Shown here one piece after another: positions 29,054-37,469 of a stretch of 64,000 nucleotides of DNA. Where the stretch lies: positions 40,832 through 104,831 of the forward strand of contig NZ_JANJUE010000163.1 in assembly GCF_024710765.1 (NCBI RefSeq), written 5' to 3'. A program made the translations under genes and the position numbers. The notes beneath the pieces were generated by a model. The model searched no databases, was not told where the DNA came from, and saw nothing but the letters and a program-made list of their open reading frames with translations. The stretch comes from Pseudoxanthomonas sp. (GTDB lineage Bacteria; Pseudomonadota; Gammaproteobacteria; Xanthomonadales; Xanthomonadaceae). The first letter of the stretch is position 1. Every line of letters begins with the position of its first letter.

Positions 29054-31855
29054 TTACAGGTTGTACCGGAAACCCAGCATGTACTGGCGCCCGTACTCGG
29101 TGTACTCCTCGGGGAAGAACAGACCCGTTCCGGTGCTTTCACTGACCTGGGTACGGAACGGCTCGTTGTTCAGGTTGTTGATCTGCAGCAGCACCGACAG
29201 ACCGCTGAGCTTGCTGGTTTCCGGGAACTCATAGCCGAACTGCAGATCCAGCACCCGCTCGCTAAGGGTGAACCGATACTGGCGCTGGCCGAACAAGGCG
29301 CTGTACTCGCCACGATACCGGTCACGGTAGCGCTGGCTCAGGCGCGCGGAGAATCCATGCTTTTCGTAGTAGACCGTGGCATTGGCAACGATCTTGGATA
29401 GGCCCGGGATCGTATCCGTGCCCACCGAGTTGTCACCCGGATCGGGATCGATCGAAGACTCCGTGTACGACGCGTTGACGAGAGCGCCAAAGCCTTCGAG
29501 CGCCGGATGGATGGTTTCACCGGTGATCGCGCCGCTCAACTCCAGCCCACGCATGTAACCGCCGGTTCCGTTGGCCCAGGTGCTGTAGTTGCCAAGGTTG
29601 GAGACCGGCGTCTTGCCATCAGGGTCATATCCGCTGAAGTCCCACTGAGGGAAGTTCTGTCGATAGATATAGGTTTCCAGATCTTTGTAGAACGCGGCCA
29701 GACCGACATAACTGCCTTCGCCAAAATAGCGCTCAAGCGACAGGTCGTAGGCATTCGCCCGGTACGGCTCCAGCTTTGGATTGCCGCCGCTTCCTGACCA
29801 CAAGGCCGGACTCGAATCACTGACCGAAGCACTGCTGTCCGCACTGAGGTAGTTGATGGGCGGACGCATGAGCGTCTTGGCCGCACCAAAGCGGAGCATC
29901 CAGCCTCCTCCGAAGTCTGCTACGAGATTCATGCTGGGCAGAATGTCGCCATAGCTGGTGCCGAACGTCTGTGCGGCCACGATGGTATTGTTGTTGGCAT
30001 TGAATCCCGTGGAGGATTGATCGGACCGGATGTACTGGACGCCGACATTTCCGCGCAGGCGGATCTGGTCGGTCAGGTCCATGTCCAGGTTGGCCTTGAC
30101 GTAAAAGGTCTTGATCGTTTCCTCGACGGTGAAGTCCTTGCGCAGATCATCATTACTCTCGCTGACGTAGACGTTGTAGTAGCGATTGAGCAGATTGCGC
30201 GGGTTGAAGCTCAGTACGTTGCCCATCCCCACGAACCCAAGCGACGTCGGGGAATAGAGCAGCGACGGGTCAACCAGCGTGGGTGCCCTGCCGTTGGGCA
30301 GGTCGGCGAAGAACACGGTGGCGACCTTTTCCTTGGTACGACGGTTGTAGTTGAAACCGACGTCGAAACTCCTCAGGAAGTCCGAAGACTCCACGAGCCG
30401 GTTGAGCTCGACGCGCCCGGCCTTGATGGTGTCCTTCTGGAAGGAGTCCTCCCTGCGTCCGTCGTGGCCCCAACCCTGCGGATCCCACAGGTACACAGCG
30501 CCAGGATCCGCCATGTCAGGCAACCCATAGTGTGCAAAGCCGGGGTCCGTGCGCAGGTTGAAGTCGACGCTTTGGCCACCGAGGCGACCGGCATAGAGTT
30601 CCAGCACCGACTGGTCGCGCTCGGCACGTGAGTAGCTAAGATCCGTCTTCAGCGTGTAGATATCACCCCAATTGAACGTGTTCGCCCATCCTGCGGAGAA
30701 CAGCTTGTCTTCGCGCTGGTTGCTGTCATTGCGTACCGCCGGGCGCACGCCGTTGAGCGTACCGCTGGTAACGACGTCCCGGCCTTGGTACTGACTGGTG
30801 CCGGCGTTGCTGTAGCTGACACCACCGTTCTGGAACCATGGATCGTTGTTCCACATGACGCCATGCATCACCTCGTCCTGCTCGAACTTCGAGTAGTAGA
30901 TGTCGAGGATGCTGTGGAAATTCTCGTTGGGTTTGAACTCCAGCACGCCCATCACGCCATCGCGCTGGAGGTCACGGGACTTCACCCAGCCTTCCGAACC
31001 CTGTAGCGCGATCGCGTTGGCCGGTCGACCCGGCTGGGGTGGGTCGCCCCAGTCGACCGCGTCCATGTCCGCCCACCACCACGCCTTGTAGTGTTTTTCC
31101 TGGAAGGGCGAGTTGATGCGGGCCACGCCCAGGGCGACGCCGATAGTATCGTTCGCGAACTGATCGACATAGGAGGCGCTGGCGCGATAGCCGCGATCCT
31201 TGCCGTCTGAACTTAGGTCGCCGAATGAGTTGGCTTCGTACTGGCCACCAAAGACAATGCGGCGCTCGCCCAGGCTCAGCGGGCGGACCGTCTGCAGATC
31301 GACGGTGCCGGATAGACCCTGTCCAATCAAACCCGCATCTGGCGTCTTGTAGACGACAACGGAATTGATCAGTTCAGCCGGATACTGGTCGAACTCGACG
31401 CCACGGCTGTCGCCGGTGCTGACCTGCTCACGACCATTGAGCAGCGTGCCGGCGAACTGCTCCGACATGCCGCGGATGTTGATGACCTGGGAACGACCGT
31501 CGACGCGCTGCGTAGCCAGGCCAGGCAGACGCGAAATCGAATCTGCGATGCTGATGTCGGGTAGCTTGCCGATGTCCTCGGCTGAAATGGCCTCGACGAT
31601 AGAAGTGGATTCGTTCTTGATCTCGACCGCCTTGGCGACCGCAGCACGGATACCCGTGACCTGCACGGTGTCCAGCGTGTCGACATCCGGGTTCTGCTGC
31701 TGTGTCGGCGCAGCCTGACCCTGCTGCGCATCCTGGGCGTGGGCCGCGAACGTGGAAACCAGTGCCAATGCGCAGGCGGAGGCAAGCAGGTGCCTGCGGG
31801 GGGCGAAACGGAGGTGGGAGCCGGCGGCGCCCGGAGTGTGTGCGAGGTGTGTCAT
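29054..31855 (-). CDS. TonB-dependent outer-membrane receptor of the beta-glucan locus
   Basis: A 933-residue TonB-dependent receptor. The start MTHLAHTPGAAG is used because GGAGAGGG lies 4 nt upstream and the longer candidate starts fall on or next to the operator; the signal peptide follows (LASACALALVSTFAAHAQ). Plug-domain motifs are clear (VQVTGIRAAVAKAVEIKNES, ISRLPGLATQRVDGRSQVINIRGMSEQFAGTLLNGRE) and the chain ends with the barrel strand MLGFRYNL. This ISRLPG/TLLNGRE subgroup is typical of carbohydrate receptors in Xanthomonadales and Caulobacter. Divergent from the GH30 gene and upstream of the GH3 gene. Substrate is inferred to be a beta-gluco-oligosaccharide. Confidence 0.92.
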   Translation of the reverse strand: MTHLAHTPGAAGSHLRFAPRRHLLASACALALVSTFAAHAQDAQQGQAAPTQQQNPDVDTLDTVQVTGIRAAVAKAVEIKNESTSIVEAISAEDIGKLPDISIADSISRLPGLATQRVDGRSQVINIRGMSEQFAGTLLNGREQVSTGDSRGVEFDQYPAELINSVVVYKTPDAGLIGQGLSGTVDLQTVRPLSLGERRIVFGGQYEANSFGDLSSDGKDRGYRASASYVDQFANDTIGVALGVARINSPFQEKHYKAWWWADMDAVDWGDPPQPGRPANAIALQGSEGWVKSRDLQRDGVMGVLEFKPNENFHSILDIYYSKFEQDEVMHGVMWNNDPWFQNGGVSYSNAGTSQYQGRDVVTSGTLNGVRPAVRNDSNQREDKLFSAGWANTFNWGDIYTLKTDLSYSRAERDQSVLELYAGRLGGQSVDFNLRTDPGFAHYGLPDMADPGAVYLWDPQGWGHDGRREDSFQKDTIKAGRVELNRLVESSDFLRSFDVGFNYNRRTKEKVATVFFADLPNGRAPTLVDPSLLYSPTSLGFVGMGNVLSFNPRNLLNRYYNVYVSESNDDLRKDFTVEETIKTFYVKANLDMDLTDQIRLRGNVGVQYIRSDQSSTGFNANNNTIVAAQTFGTSYGDILPSMNLVADFGGGWMLRFGAAKTLMRPPINYLSADSSASVSDSSPALWSGSGGNPKLEPYRANAYDLSLERYFGEGSYVGLAAFYKDLETYIYRQNFPQWDFSGYDPDGKTPVSNLGNYSTWANGTGGYMRGLELSGAITGETIHPALEGFGALVNASYTESSIDPDPGDNSVGTDTIPGLSKIVANATVYYEKHGFSARLSQRYRDRYRGEYSALFGQRQYRFTLSERVLDLQFGYEFPETSKLSGLSVLLQINNLNNEPFRTQVSESTGTGLFFPEEYTEYGRQYMLGFRYNL

Positions 31856-31876
31856 GCGGCCCTCTCCAGCCAGTAT

Positions 31877-31890
31877 TGACAGCGCTGTCA
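31877..31890. promoter_or_regulatory. LacI-type operator, copy 1
   Basis: A perfect 14-bp palindrome TGACAGCGCTGTCA between the divergent TonB-receptor and GH30 genes. The identical sequence occurs at 36477-36490 upstream of the SSS transporter gene. A central CG in an even palindrome is characteristic of LacI-family operators, and a lacI gene lies between the two sites. Confidence 0.75.
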
Positions 31891-31916
31891 TACTGTCGCC
31901 CAATGTGACTTGTCAA
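31887..31916 (-). promoter_or_regulatory. Promoter of the TonB receptor-GH3 operon
   Basis: Minus strand: perfect -35 TTGACA (31916-31911), 18-bp spacer, -10-like TATGAC (31892-31887). The -10 runs into the 14-bp palindrome at 31877-31890, so a bound LacI-type repressor would cover the start site. Confidence 0.5.
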
Positions 31917-32062
31917 CATGGCGTTACGCCTCCTGGCGACAATCGCCGCCATTGTTGGCGCATGGCCTGCGGCACGCGGCGCGATCGCTGCAACGCAACA
32001 TTGAAAGTGCGCGGATATCTGGCGCTTTTTTCGCCACCGCGAACCGAGGGAGAACTCCATTG

Positions 32063-33511
32063 ATGAACATCATCCGCTGGCGCAAGCCGCTCACCACGTC
32101 CACCCTGTTCGCGACGCTGCTCGCTGGCGGCCTGGCCGGCGCCGCATACGCGGGACCGCGGGCACAGGTCTGGATCACCACGAGCGATCACCGGCAGGCG
32201 CTGCAGGCACAGGCGCCGGTGGCCTTCGGTGACGATTCGGCGCGGCGCCTGCACATCGAAGTCGATCCGGAGCAGCGTTACCAGCAGATGGTCGGCTTCG
32301 GCGCCTCGATCACCGATTCCTCCGCGTGGCTCATCCAGCACCGCATGTCGCCGGAACAACGCGACGCCCTGCTGCGCGAGTTGTTCGGCCGTGAGAACGG
32401 CGGACTGGGCCTGAGCTTCACCCGCCTGACCATCGGCGCCTCGGACTTCTCGCGCCACCACTACAGCCTGGACGATCCGCCGGGCAACCAGCCGGATCCG
32501 GACCTGGAGCATTTCAGCATCGAGCCCAATCGCGGCGACGTGGTGCCGGTGACCCGCGCCGCACTGGCCATCAATCCCCGACTCCAGGTGATGGCCTCGC
32601 CCTGGAGCGCGCCGGCCTGGATGAAATCGAACAACAGCCTGATCCAGGGCACCCTGCGCCCGGAGTACTACGACGCCTTCGCCCGCTATCTGCTCAAGTT
32701 CGTGGATGCCTATGCGGCCGAGGGCATTCCGATCTTCGCGCTCACTGTTCAGAACGAACCGGACTTCGAGCCCAAGGACTACCCCGGCATGCGCCTGAAC
32801 GCGCCGGCACGCGCGCGCCTCATCGGTGATCACCTGGGGCCGCTGCTGGCGACCCGCAAGGACGCACCGCAGATCTTCGACTGGGACCACAACTGGGACA
32901 AGCCGCAGGAACCGCTGGGCGTGCTGAACGATCCGGCCGCGGGCAAGTACGTGTCGGCGATCGCCTGGCACTGCTATGGCGGCGAGGTCGAGGCGCAGAC
33001 GCCGGTCCACGAGGCGTTTCCCGACAAGGATGCCTACCTCACCGAATGCTCCGGTGGCGACTGGGAGCCGATCATCAGCGGCGGCCTGACCCTGCAGGCA
33101 CGCGAGCAGGTCATCGGCGCGACCCGCAACTGGGCGCGCGGCGTGCTGTTCTGGAACCTCGCGCTGGACCAGGACGGCGGTCCGCATGCGGGCGGCTGCG
33201 ACACCTGCCGCGGGGTAGTGACCTTCGATTCGGCGACCGGCGCGGTCAGCCGCACCGACGAGTACTACGCGCTGGCGCACGCCAGCCGCTTCGTCCGTCC
33301 GGGCGCGCGCCGCATCGCTTCCGAGGGCGAGGGCGGCGACCTGGACCACGTCGCGTTCCGCAACGAGGACGACGGGTCGCTGGTGCTGGTGGTGACCAAC
33401 TCGAGCCGCCGCGCCCGCCGCCTTTCGGTCGGACAGGGCGAGCAGGTCCTGCGCTACACCCTGCCGGCGCGCAGCCTGGCGACGTTCGTGTGGACGCCGG
33501 AGGCGCCGTGA
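32063..33511 (+). CDS. Secreted GH30 beta-glycosidase (glucosylceramidase/endo-beta-1,6-glucanase type)
   Basis: A 482-residue GH30 enzyme. The start MNIIRWRKPL follows GAGGGAGA and gives a signal peptide ending AGAAYA. Family motifs: YQQMVGFGASITDSSAWL near the mature N-terminus, LSFTRLTIGASDFS, VMASPWSAPAWMK, the acid/base E232 in VQNEPDF and the nucleophile E328 in YLTECSGG. A C-terminal beta-sandwich closes the protein. Subfamilies GH30_1 and GH30_3 include beta-glucosidases and endo-beta-1,6-glucanases; motifs fit either. Its neighbours (GH3 exo-glucanase, receptor, LacI, symporter) point to fungal- or algal-type beta-glucan use. Confidence 0.9.
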   Translation: MNIIRWRKPLTTSTLFATLLAGGLAGAAYAGPRAQVWITTSDHRQALQAQAPVAFGDDSARRLHIEVDPEQRYQQMVGFGASITDSSAWLIQHRMSPEQRDALLRELFGRENGGLGLSFTRLTIGASDFSRHHYSLDDPPGNQPDPDLEHFSIEPNRGDVVPVTRAALAINPRLQVMASPWSAPAWMKSNNSLIQGTLRPEYYDAFARYLLKFVDAYAAEGIPIFALTVQNEPDFEPKDYPGMRLNAPARARLIGDHLGPLLATRKDAPQIFDWDHNWDKPQEPLGVLNDPAAGKYVSAIAWHCYGGEVEAQTPVHEAFPDKDAYLTECSGGDWEPIISGGLTLQAREQVIGATRNWARGVLFWNLALDQDGGPHAGGCDTCRGVVTFDSATGAVSRTDEYYALAHASRFVRPGARRIASEGEGGDLDHVAFRNEDDGSLVLVVTNSSRRARRLSVGQGEQVLRYTLPARSLATFVWTPEAP

Positions 33512-33584
33512 CGCGGCGCGCAAGGCCGGCGCCGCGCGCTCTGGCAGAATGACGTCCTGGAAGAGGTGAAGGAACCCCAGCGCC

Positions 33585-34598
33585 ATGCGCATTCGGATCG
33601 AGGACGTGGCCGCCGCCGCCGGCGTTTCGATGAAAACGGTGTCGCGCGTGCTCAACCACGAGCCCAACGTGCGCGAGGAGACCCGGCGCCGGGTCGAGGA
33701 GGTCGTCGCCCGCCTGCAATACCGTCCCAATCCGTCGGCGCGCAGCCTGGCCGGCCAGCGCTCCTACGTAGTCGCGCTGGCCTACGACAATCCGTCACGC
33801 AACTACCTGATGGAAATCCAGAGCGGCGTGCTGGAAGCGTGCCGGGCGCAGCACTACACCCTGGTGCTGGCCCCGGTCACCTTCGGCCAGCGCGGTTACA
33901 CGGCCGACATCACCTCGCTGGTCGAGCACTTCGGCCTGGACGGGGTGCTGCTGATTCCGCCGCTGACCGATGACAAGGCCCTGCTGGCGCAACTGGAAGA
34001 ACACGAGATCCCCTTCGCCAGCATTTCGCCGCGAAGCCGCCGCGGCCGCATCGGGGTGACCGTGGACGAGCATGCCGCGGTCTGCGATCTGATCGCCGAA
34101 CTGGTCGCGCTCGGCCATCGCCGCATCGGCCACATCAAGGGCCACAAGGCGCACGGCGCCTGCGCCTGGCGGTTCGCCGGCTACCGCGACGCACTGGAGC
34201 GGGCCGGCATCGCCTTCGATCCGGAGCTGGTGGTGGACGGCGCGTTCACCTTCGAATCCGGCGTTCACGGCGCCAACCAGTTGCTGGATCTGAAGGATCC
34301 GCCGACCGCGATCTTCGCCGCCAACGACGACACCGCCGCCGGGGTGATTCGGGTTGCGGGCCTGCGCGGGCTGAGCGTGCCGCGGGATCTTTCCGTGTGC
34401 GGCTTCGACGATACGCCGATCTCGCGCCATATCTTTCCGGCGCTGACCACGGTCCGCCAGCCGACCCGCGACATGGGCCGGATGGCCACCCTGGAACTGC
34501 TCAACAACATCCGCGATCCCGATGCGGGCCGGATGGTGCCGGTCCAGTACAGCCTGGAACTGCGCGAATCCATCGCCGCGCCACGCCGCAAGCGCTGA
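33585..34598 (+). CDS. LacI-family transcriptional regulator of the beta-glucan locus
   Basis: A 337-residue LacI regulator. The N-terminal helix-turn-helix and hinge are canonical (IEDVAAAAGVSMKTVSRVLNHEPNV ... RPNPSARSLAG), followed by the periplasmic-binding-protein-like sensor domain with DGVLLIPP, GHRRIGHIKG, AIFAANDDTAAG and the C-terminal TTVRQPTRDMG. It resembles the SalR/beta-glucoside group. It lies 73 bp after the GH30 gene and is flanked by two identical TGACAGCGCTGTCA palindromes at the receptor and symporter promoters, its likely targets. Confidence 0.92.
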   Translation: MRIRIEDVAAAAGVSMKTVSRVLNHEPNVREETRRRVEEVVARLQYRPNPSARSLAGQRSYVVALAYDNPSRNYLMEIQSGVLEACRAQHYTLVLAPVTFGQRGYTADITSLVEHFGLDGVLLIPPLTDDKALLAQLEEHEIPFASISPRSRRGRIGVTVDEHAAVCDLIAELVALGHRRIGHIKGHKAHGACAWRFAGYRDALERAGIAFDPELVVDGAFTFESGVHGANQLLDLKDPPTAIFAANDDTAAGVIRVAGLRGLSVPRDLSVCGFDDTPISRHIFPALTTVRQPTRDMGRMATLELLNNIRDPDAGRMVPVQYSLELRESIAAPRRKR

Positions 34599-34694
34599 AG
34601 CCCGCTTCCGGTCATCGGCCGTCCCTGCGGGAGCGACGCGAGTCGCGGCCAACCTGCTCCAGATGCGCCCGTGAACCGGATTCGAAGTTCGAGT

Positions 34695-34730
34695 CGACGC
34701 TTCCGCGTCGTAGGCCGGGCAAGCCCGGCC
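34695..34730. terminator. Two back-to-back hairpins between convergent lacI and symporter genes
   Basis: CGACGC-TTCC-GCGTCG (34695-34710) is followed 2 bp later by GGCCGGGCAAGCCCGGCC (34713-34730). They begin 8 bp after the symporter stop and 97 bp after the lacI stop. No long T-run is present. They may act as a bidirectional terminator or be part of a REP-type repeat; GGGAGCGACGCGAGTCGCGGCC at 34630-34651 is another palindromic unit beside them. Confidence 0.5.
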
Positions 34731-34737
34731 TCCCGGA

Positions 34738-36312
34738 TCACCAGAAGATCGTGTACAGCGCGATCAGGATGATGACCACACCCACCGCGCCGATGTTGAA
34801 CACGCCCGGGGTGCGGTAGTCGACGTCGTCGGTGCGGATGAAATCCTTGCCCTCGGCGCGCGCGGTCGCCAGCGACACCACCACCGCCAGCGCCAGCGCA
34901 GCGAGGAACACGATGCCGACGCGATCCATGAACGGCAGCAGGTACAGACCGGTCTTCTGGGCCCAGAAGAAGGCCGCCGACAGCAGCACCGAACCCAGCG
35001 CCGCGGCCAGCGCGCCGGCCTCGTTGGCGCGCTTCCAGAACAGGCCGAGCACGAAGATCACCACGATGCCCGGGGTGAAGAAGCCAGTGAATTCCTGGAT
35101 GAACTGGAAGCCCTGGTCGAAGCTGCCCAGCAGCGGCCGTGCGGCGAGGATGCCCAGCAGCACGGCGACCGCGGCGGCGATGCGGCCCACCTTCACCTGC
35201 CGCGCCTCGCTCGGCTGGCTCTTCGACTTGGCGTAGAAGTCGAGGGTGAAGATGGTCGCCACCGAATTGATCTTGGAGGCCAGCGACGCGACGATCGCCG
35301 CCACCAGCGCGGCGAACACGAGACCAAGGATACCGGTCGGCAGCAGGCGCATCATGGTTGGATACGCCTGGTCGGGCTTGTCCAGCCCTGGCGCCAGCAC
35401 CACCGCGGCGATGCCCGGCAACACCACGATCACCGGCATCAGCAGCTTGAGGAAGGCGGCGAACAACACGCCCTTCTGCGCCTCGGCGATGTCCTTGGCG
35501 GCCAGGGCGCGCTGGATGATGTACTGGTTGAAGCCCCAGTAGCTGACATTCATGATCCACATGCCGCCGATCAGCACGCTGATGCCCGGCAGGTCCTTGT
35601 AGAAGGGATTGTCCTTGCTCAGGATCATCTCGAAGTGTTCCGGGTGCTGCGTCCACAGCTTCTGGAAGCCGGCGACGACGCCCGCGCCCTCGCCGATGTG
35701 GCTCAGGGTCAGGCCGGCCACCAGCAGGCCACCCAGCACCAGCAGCGACACCTGCACGATGTCGGTCAGCGCCACCGCCTTCAGGCCGCCATACAGCTGG
35801 TACACCAGCGCGAACACGCCCAGCAGGGTCAACGCGAGCATCTGGTCCATGCCGGTCACCTGGCTCACCGCGATCGAACCCAGCCACATGATCGAGGTCA
35901 GGTTGACGAACACGTACAGCAGCAGCCAGAACACCGCCATCAGGGTGCGGATGCGCGTGCCGTAACGCTGTTCCAGGAACTGCGGCATGGTGTAGATGCC
36001 GTTGCGCAGGAATACCGGCAGGAAGAACTTGCCGACGATCAGCAGCGTCAACGCCGCCATCCATTCGTAGGAGGCGATCGCCAGGCCGATGGCATAGCCG
36101 GAACCGGACATGCCGATGATCTGCTCGGCCGAGATGTTGGCCGCGATCAGCGATGCGCCGATCGCCCACCACGGCAGCGACTTGCTCGCCAGGAAGTAGT
36201 CCTTGGCGTCCTTCTGGTGGCCGCCCTTCTCGCGCGACACCCACTGCGCCAGGATGAAGATGCCGGCCAGATAGACCAGGACGATACCGATATCGAGCGA
36301 GGACAATTCCAC
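34738..36312 (-). CDS. Sodium:solute symporter (SSS family), probable glucose/glucoside importer
   Basis: A 524-residue membrane protein. I choose the GTG start (MVELSSLDIGIVLVY) preceded by GGGAG; the longer ORF upstream has no site. About 14 hydrophobic helices are visible. SSS signatures include KDYFLASKSLPWWAIGASLIAANISAEQIIGMSGSGYA and the Na+-site helix ALVAAIVASLASKINSVATIFTLDFY. The best match is the SGLT-like branch that moves hexoses, so glucose or a short glucoside is likely. Its promoter region carries the same 14-bp palindrome as the TonB-receptor promoter, placing it in the LacI regulon. Confidence 0.9.
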   Translation of the reverse strand: MELSSLDIGIVLVYLAGIFILAQWVSREKGGHQKDAKDYFLASKSLPWWAIGASLIAANISAEQIIGMSGSGYAIGLAIASYEWMAALTLLIVGKFFLPVFLRNGIYTMPQFLEQRYGTRIRTLMAVFWLLLYVFVNLTSIMWLGSIAVSQVTGMDQMLALTLLGVFALVYQLYGGLKAVALTDIVQVSLLVLGGLLVAGLTLSHIGEGAGVVAGFQKLWTQHPEHFEMILSKDNPFYKDLPGISVLIGGMWIMNVSYWGFNQYIIQRALAAKDIAEAQKGVLFAAFLKLLMPVIVVLPGIAAVVLAPGLDKPDQAYPTMMRLLPTGILGLVFAALVAAIVASLASKINSVATIFTLDFYAKSKSQPSEARQVKVGRIAAAVAVLLGILAARPLLGSFDQGFQFIQEFTGFFTPGIVVIFVLGLFWKRANEAGALAAALGSVLLSAAFFWAQKTGLYLLPFMDRVGIVFLAALALAVVVSLATARAEGKDFIRTDDVDYRTPGVFNIGAVGVVIILIALYTIFW

Positions 36313-36476
36313 TACGGACTCCCGTGGCGATGGATGGCGCGTCGTCGCGCGATGGGTCCACGGTAACGCGGAGGTCGCGTGGAGGGCGGCCCGTCGCGCA
36401 TTCCAGTGGAGCCACCCGGCACGCGACGGGCGGAATCGTGGCATCACTCGCCGGAAGTCCCGCGTCCCGCCAGTGA

Positions 36477-36490
36477 TGACAGCGCTGTCA
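36477..36490. promoter_or_regulatory. LacI-type operator, copy 2, upstream of the SSS symporter
   Basis: The perfect palindrome TGACAGCGCTGTCA, identical to the one at 31877-31890, lies 165 bp before the GTG start of the symporter gene. A weak -10-like TAATCT abuts it on the minus strand. Confidence 0.7.
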
Positions 36491-36512
36491 GATTACGCAA
36501 TGGAGTCATGTT

Positions 36513-36545
36513 TGCATCGTGCGATGCACCAATCCCGCGATTGGT
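36513..36545. promoter_or_regulatory. Two adjoining palindromes upstream of the symporter operator
   Basis: TGCATCGTGCGATGCA (36513-36528, 7-bp arms, 2-nt centre) runs directly into ACCAATCCCGCGATTGGT (36528-36545, 7-bp arms, 4-nt centre). They sit in the gene-free stretch 36313-36655, about 25 bp upstream of the LacI-type palindrome. They could be sites for a second regulator of the symporter. Apart from these and the operator I see nothing else in this interval. Confidence 0.35.
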
Positions 36546-36655
36546 ATTTCTTTGGTGGTGAAGCCGACGGATTTGGATCGGTACAAAGCCACGGATGCTT
36601 CGATCGCAACGCATCCGGCGAGCAGGGAATGCGAGCGTGTGCGCGAAGGCTTCGC

Positions 36656-37099
36656 TTACTCGTGGGCGGTGGCGCAGGCCATCACGTGGTTGTAGTCGCT
36701 GGACATGCAGCGATAGAACTCGCGGCGCGCGCCGGTGGCGTTTTCGCAGTCCGCGAGGGTCAGGGTTTCCAGCCGCGTTTTCAGCGGTGCCGCCATGCGA
36801 TCGTAGTCCGCGCGGCCCAGATAGCCATCCTGCAGGTTGCGTTCGCCGACCTCCAGCATGGTCTCCACGCCCCAGCGCGCGTTCTCCACCGCCTTGGGGC
36901 ACGCGAGCTCCACGTCGTCATCGCGTACCTTGAGCAGTTGCCGGGCGATATCGTTCACGTCTTCCCGCACCTGCGACGGCAGCGTGCGAACGGCGCCACC
37001 CGGATCTGCCGGCCATGCCGACGCGGGAAAACCGACGACCAGCAGCATCAAGCCCGCCAACCGCAACCCGATCGCGTCTCGTCGTCCGTGCCGTTTCAT
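36656..37099 (-). CDS. Secreted protein of unknown function with conserved-looking Cys residues
   Basis: A 147-residue protein with a signal peptide (LAGLMLLVVGFPASAWP) after a basic start MKRHGRRD. The mature part is mostly helical with cysteines in VELACPKAV, LADCENA, FYRCMSS and MACATAHE, possibly two disulfides. I do not recognise the family. The ATG at 37099 overlaps by 4 bp the stop of a small upstream frame (37096-37329). The longer ORF in the track upstream runs through the GntR gene in another frame and is a shadow. Confidence 0.6.
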   Translation of the reverse strand: MKRHGRRDAIGLRLAGLMLLVVGFPASAWPADPGGAVRTLPSQVREDVNDIARQLLKVRDDDVELACPKAVENARWGVETMLEVGERNLQDGYLGRADYDRMAAPLKTRLETLTLADCENATGARREFYRCMSSDYNHVMACATAHE

Positions 37100-37329
37100 C
37101 GCGTCCTCCGTGAGGGCCGCGAGTATAGCGACCGCAACGCGGGCGCAGCGGTTCGTGATGCAGGCGCGCAGGTGCCTGCGCGGCGACTCGCGCGGGCCAC
37201 TGTCCGGCGCCAGCGGTACGCATCCTCCCAGAGGCGATGCGGCATCGCCTCCAGCAGGTATGGATACGCTTCGCGGGTGATCGGGTTGACCAGCGGGTGG
37301 CGGCCTTCCGCGTCGGCGAACGGGGCCAC
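37096..37329 (-). CDS. Possible small ORF coupled to the secreted protein gene, or a decayed gene
   Basis: A GTG-started frame of 77 codons encodes APFADAEGRHPLVNPI followed by TREAYPYLLEAMPHRLWEDA, which looks more protein-like than a random GC-rich shadow. Its TGA overlaps the next ATG as ATGA. The frame stays open upstream toward the GntR gene without a good start codon, and the C-terminal 25 residues are low-complexity and basic. I cannot assign a family. It may be the 3' end of a gene that lost its start, or noise. It covers most of the otherwise empty interval 37100-37469. Confidence 0.25.
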   Translation of the reverse strand: MAPFADAEGRHPLVNPITREAYPYLLEAMPHRLWEDAYRWRRTVARASRRAGTCAPASRTAAPALRSLYSRPSRRTR

Positions 37330-37469
37330 GTCCTTGTCCAGCGACTGCGGTTGCGCGGCGTAGTGCAGCGCGCGGCGGGGGCGGATGCAGGTCCTCCGCC
37401 ACGACGCGACGAAGCCCGTCGTCGATGCCGGCGGCGCGGCGCGGCCGGCGCGGAAAGCCGTGCCGGCGA

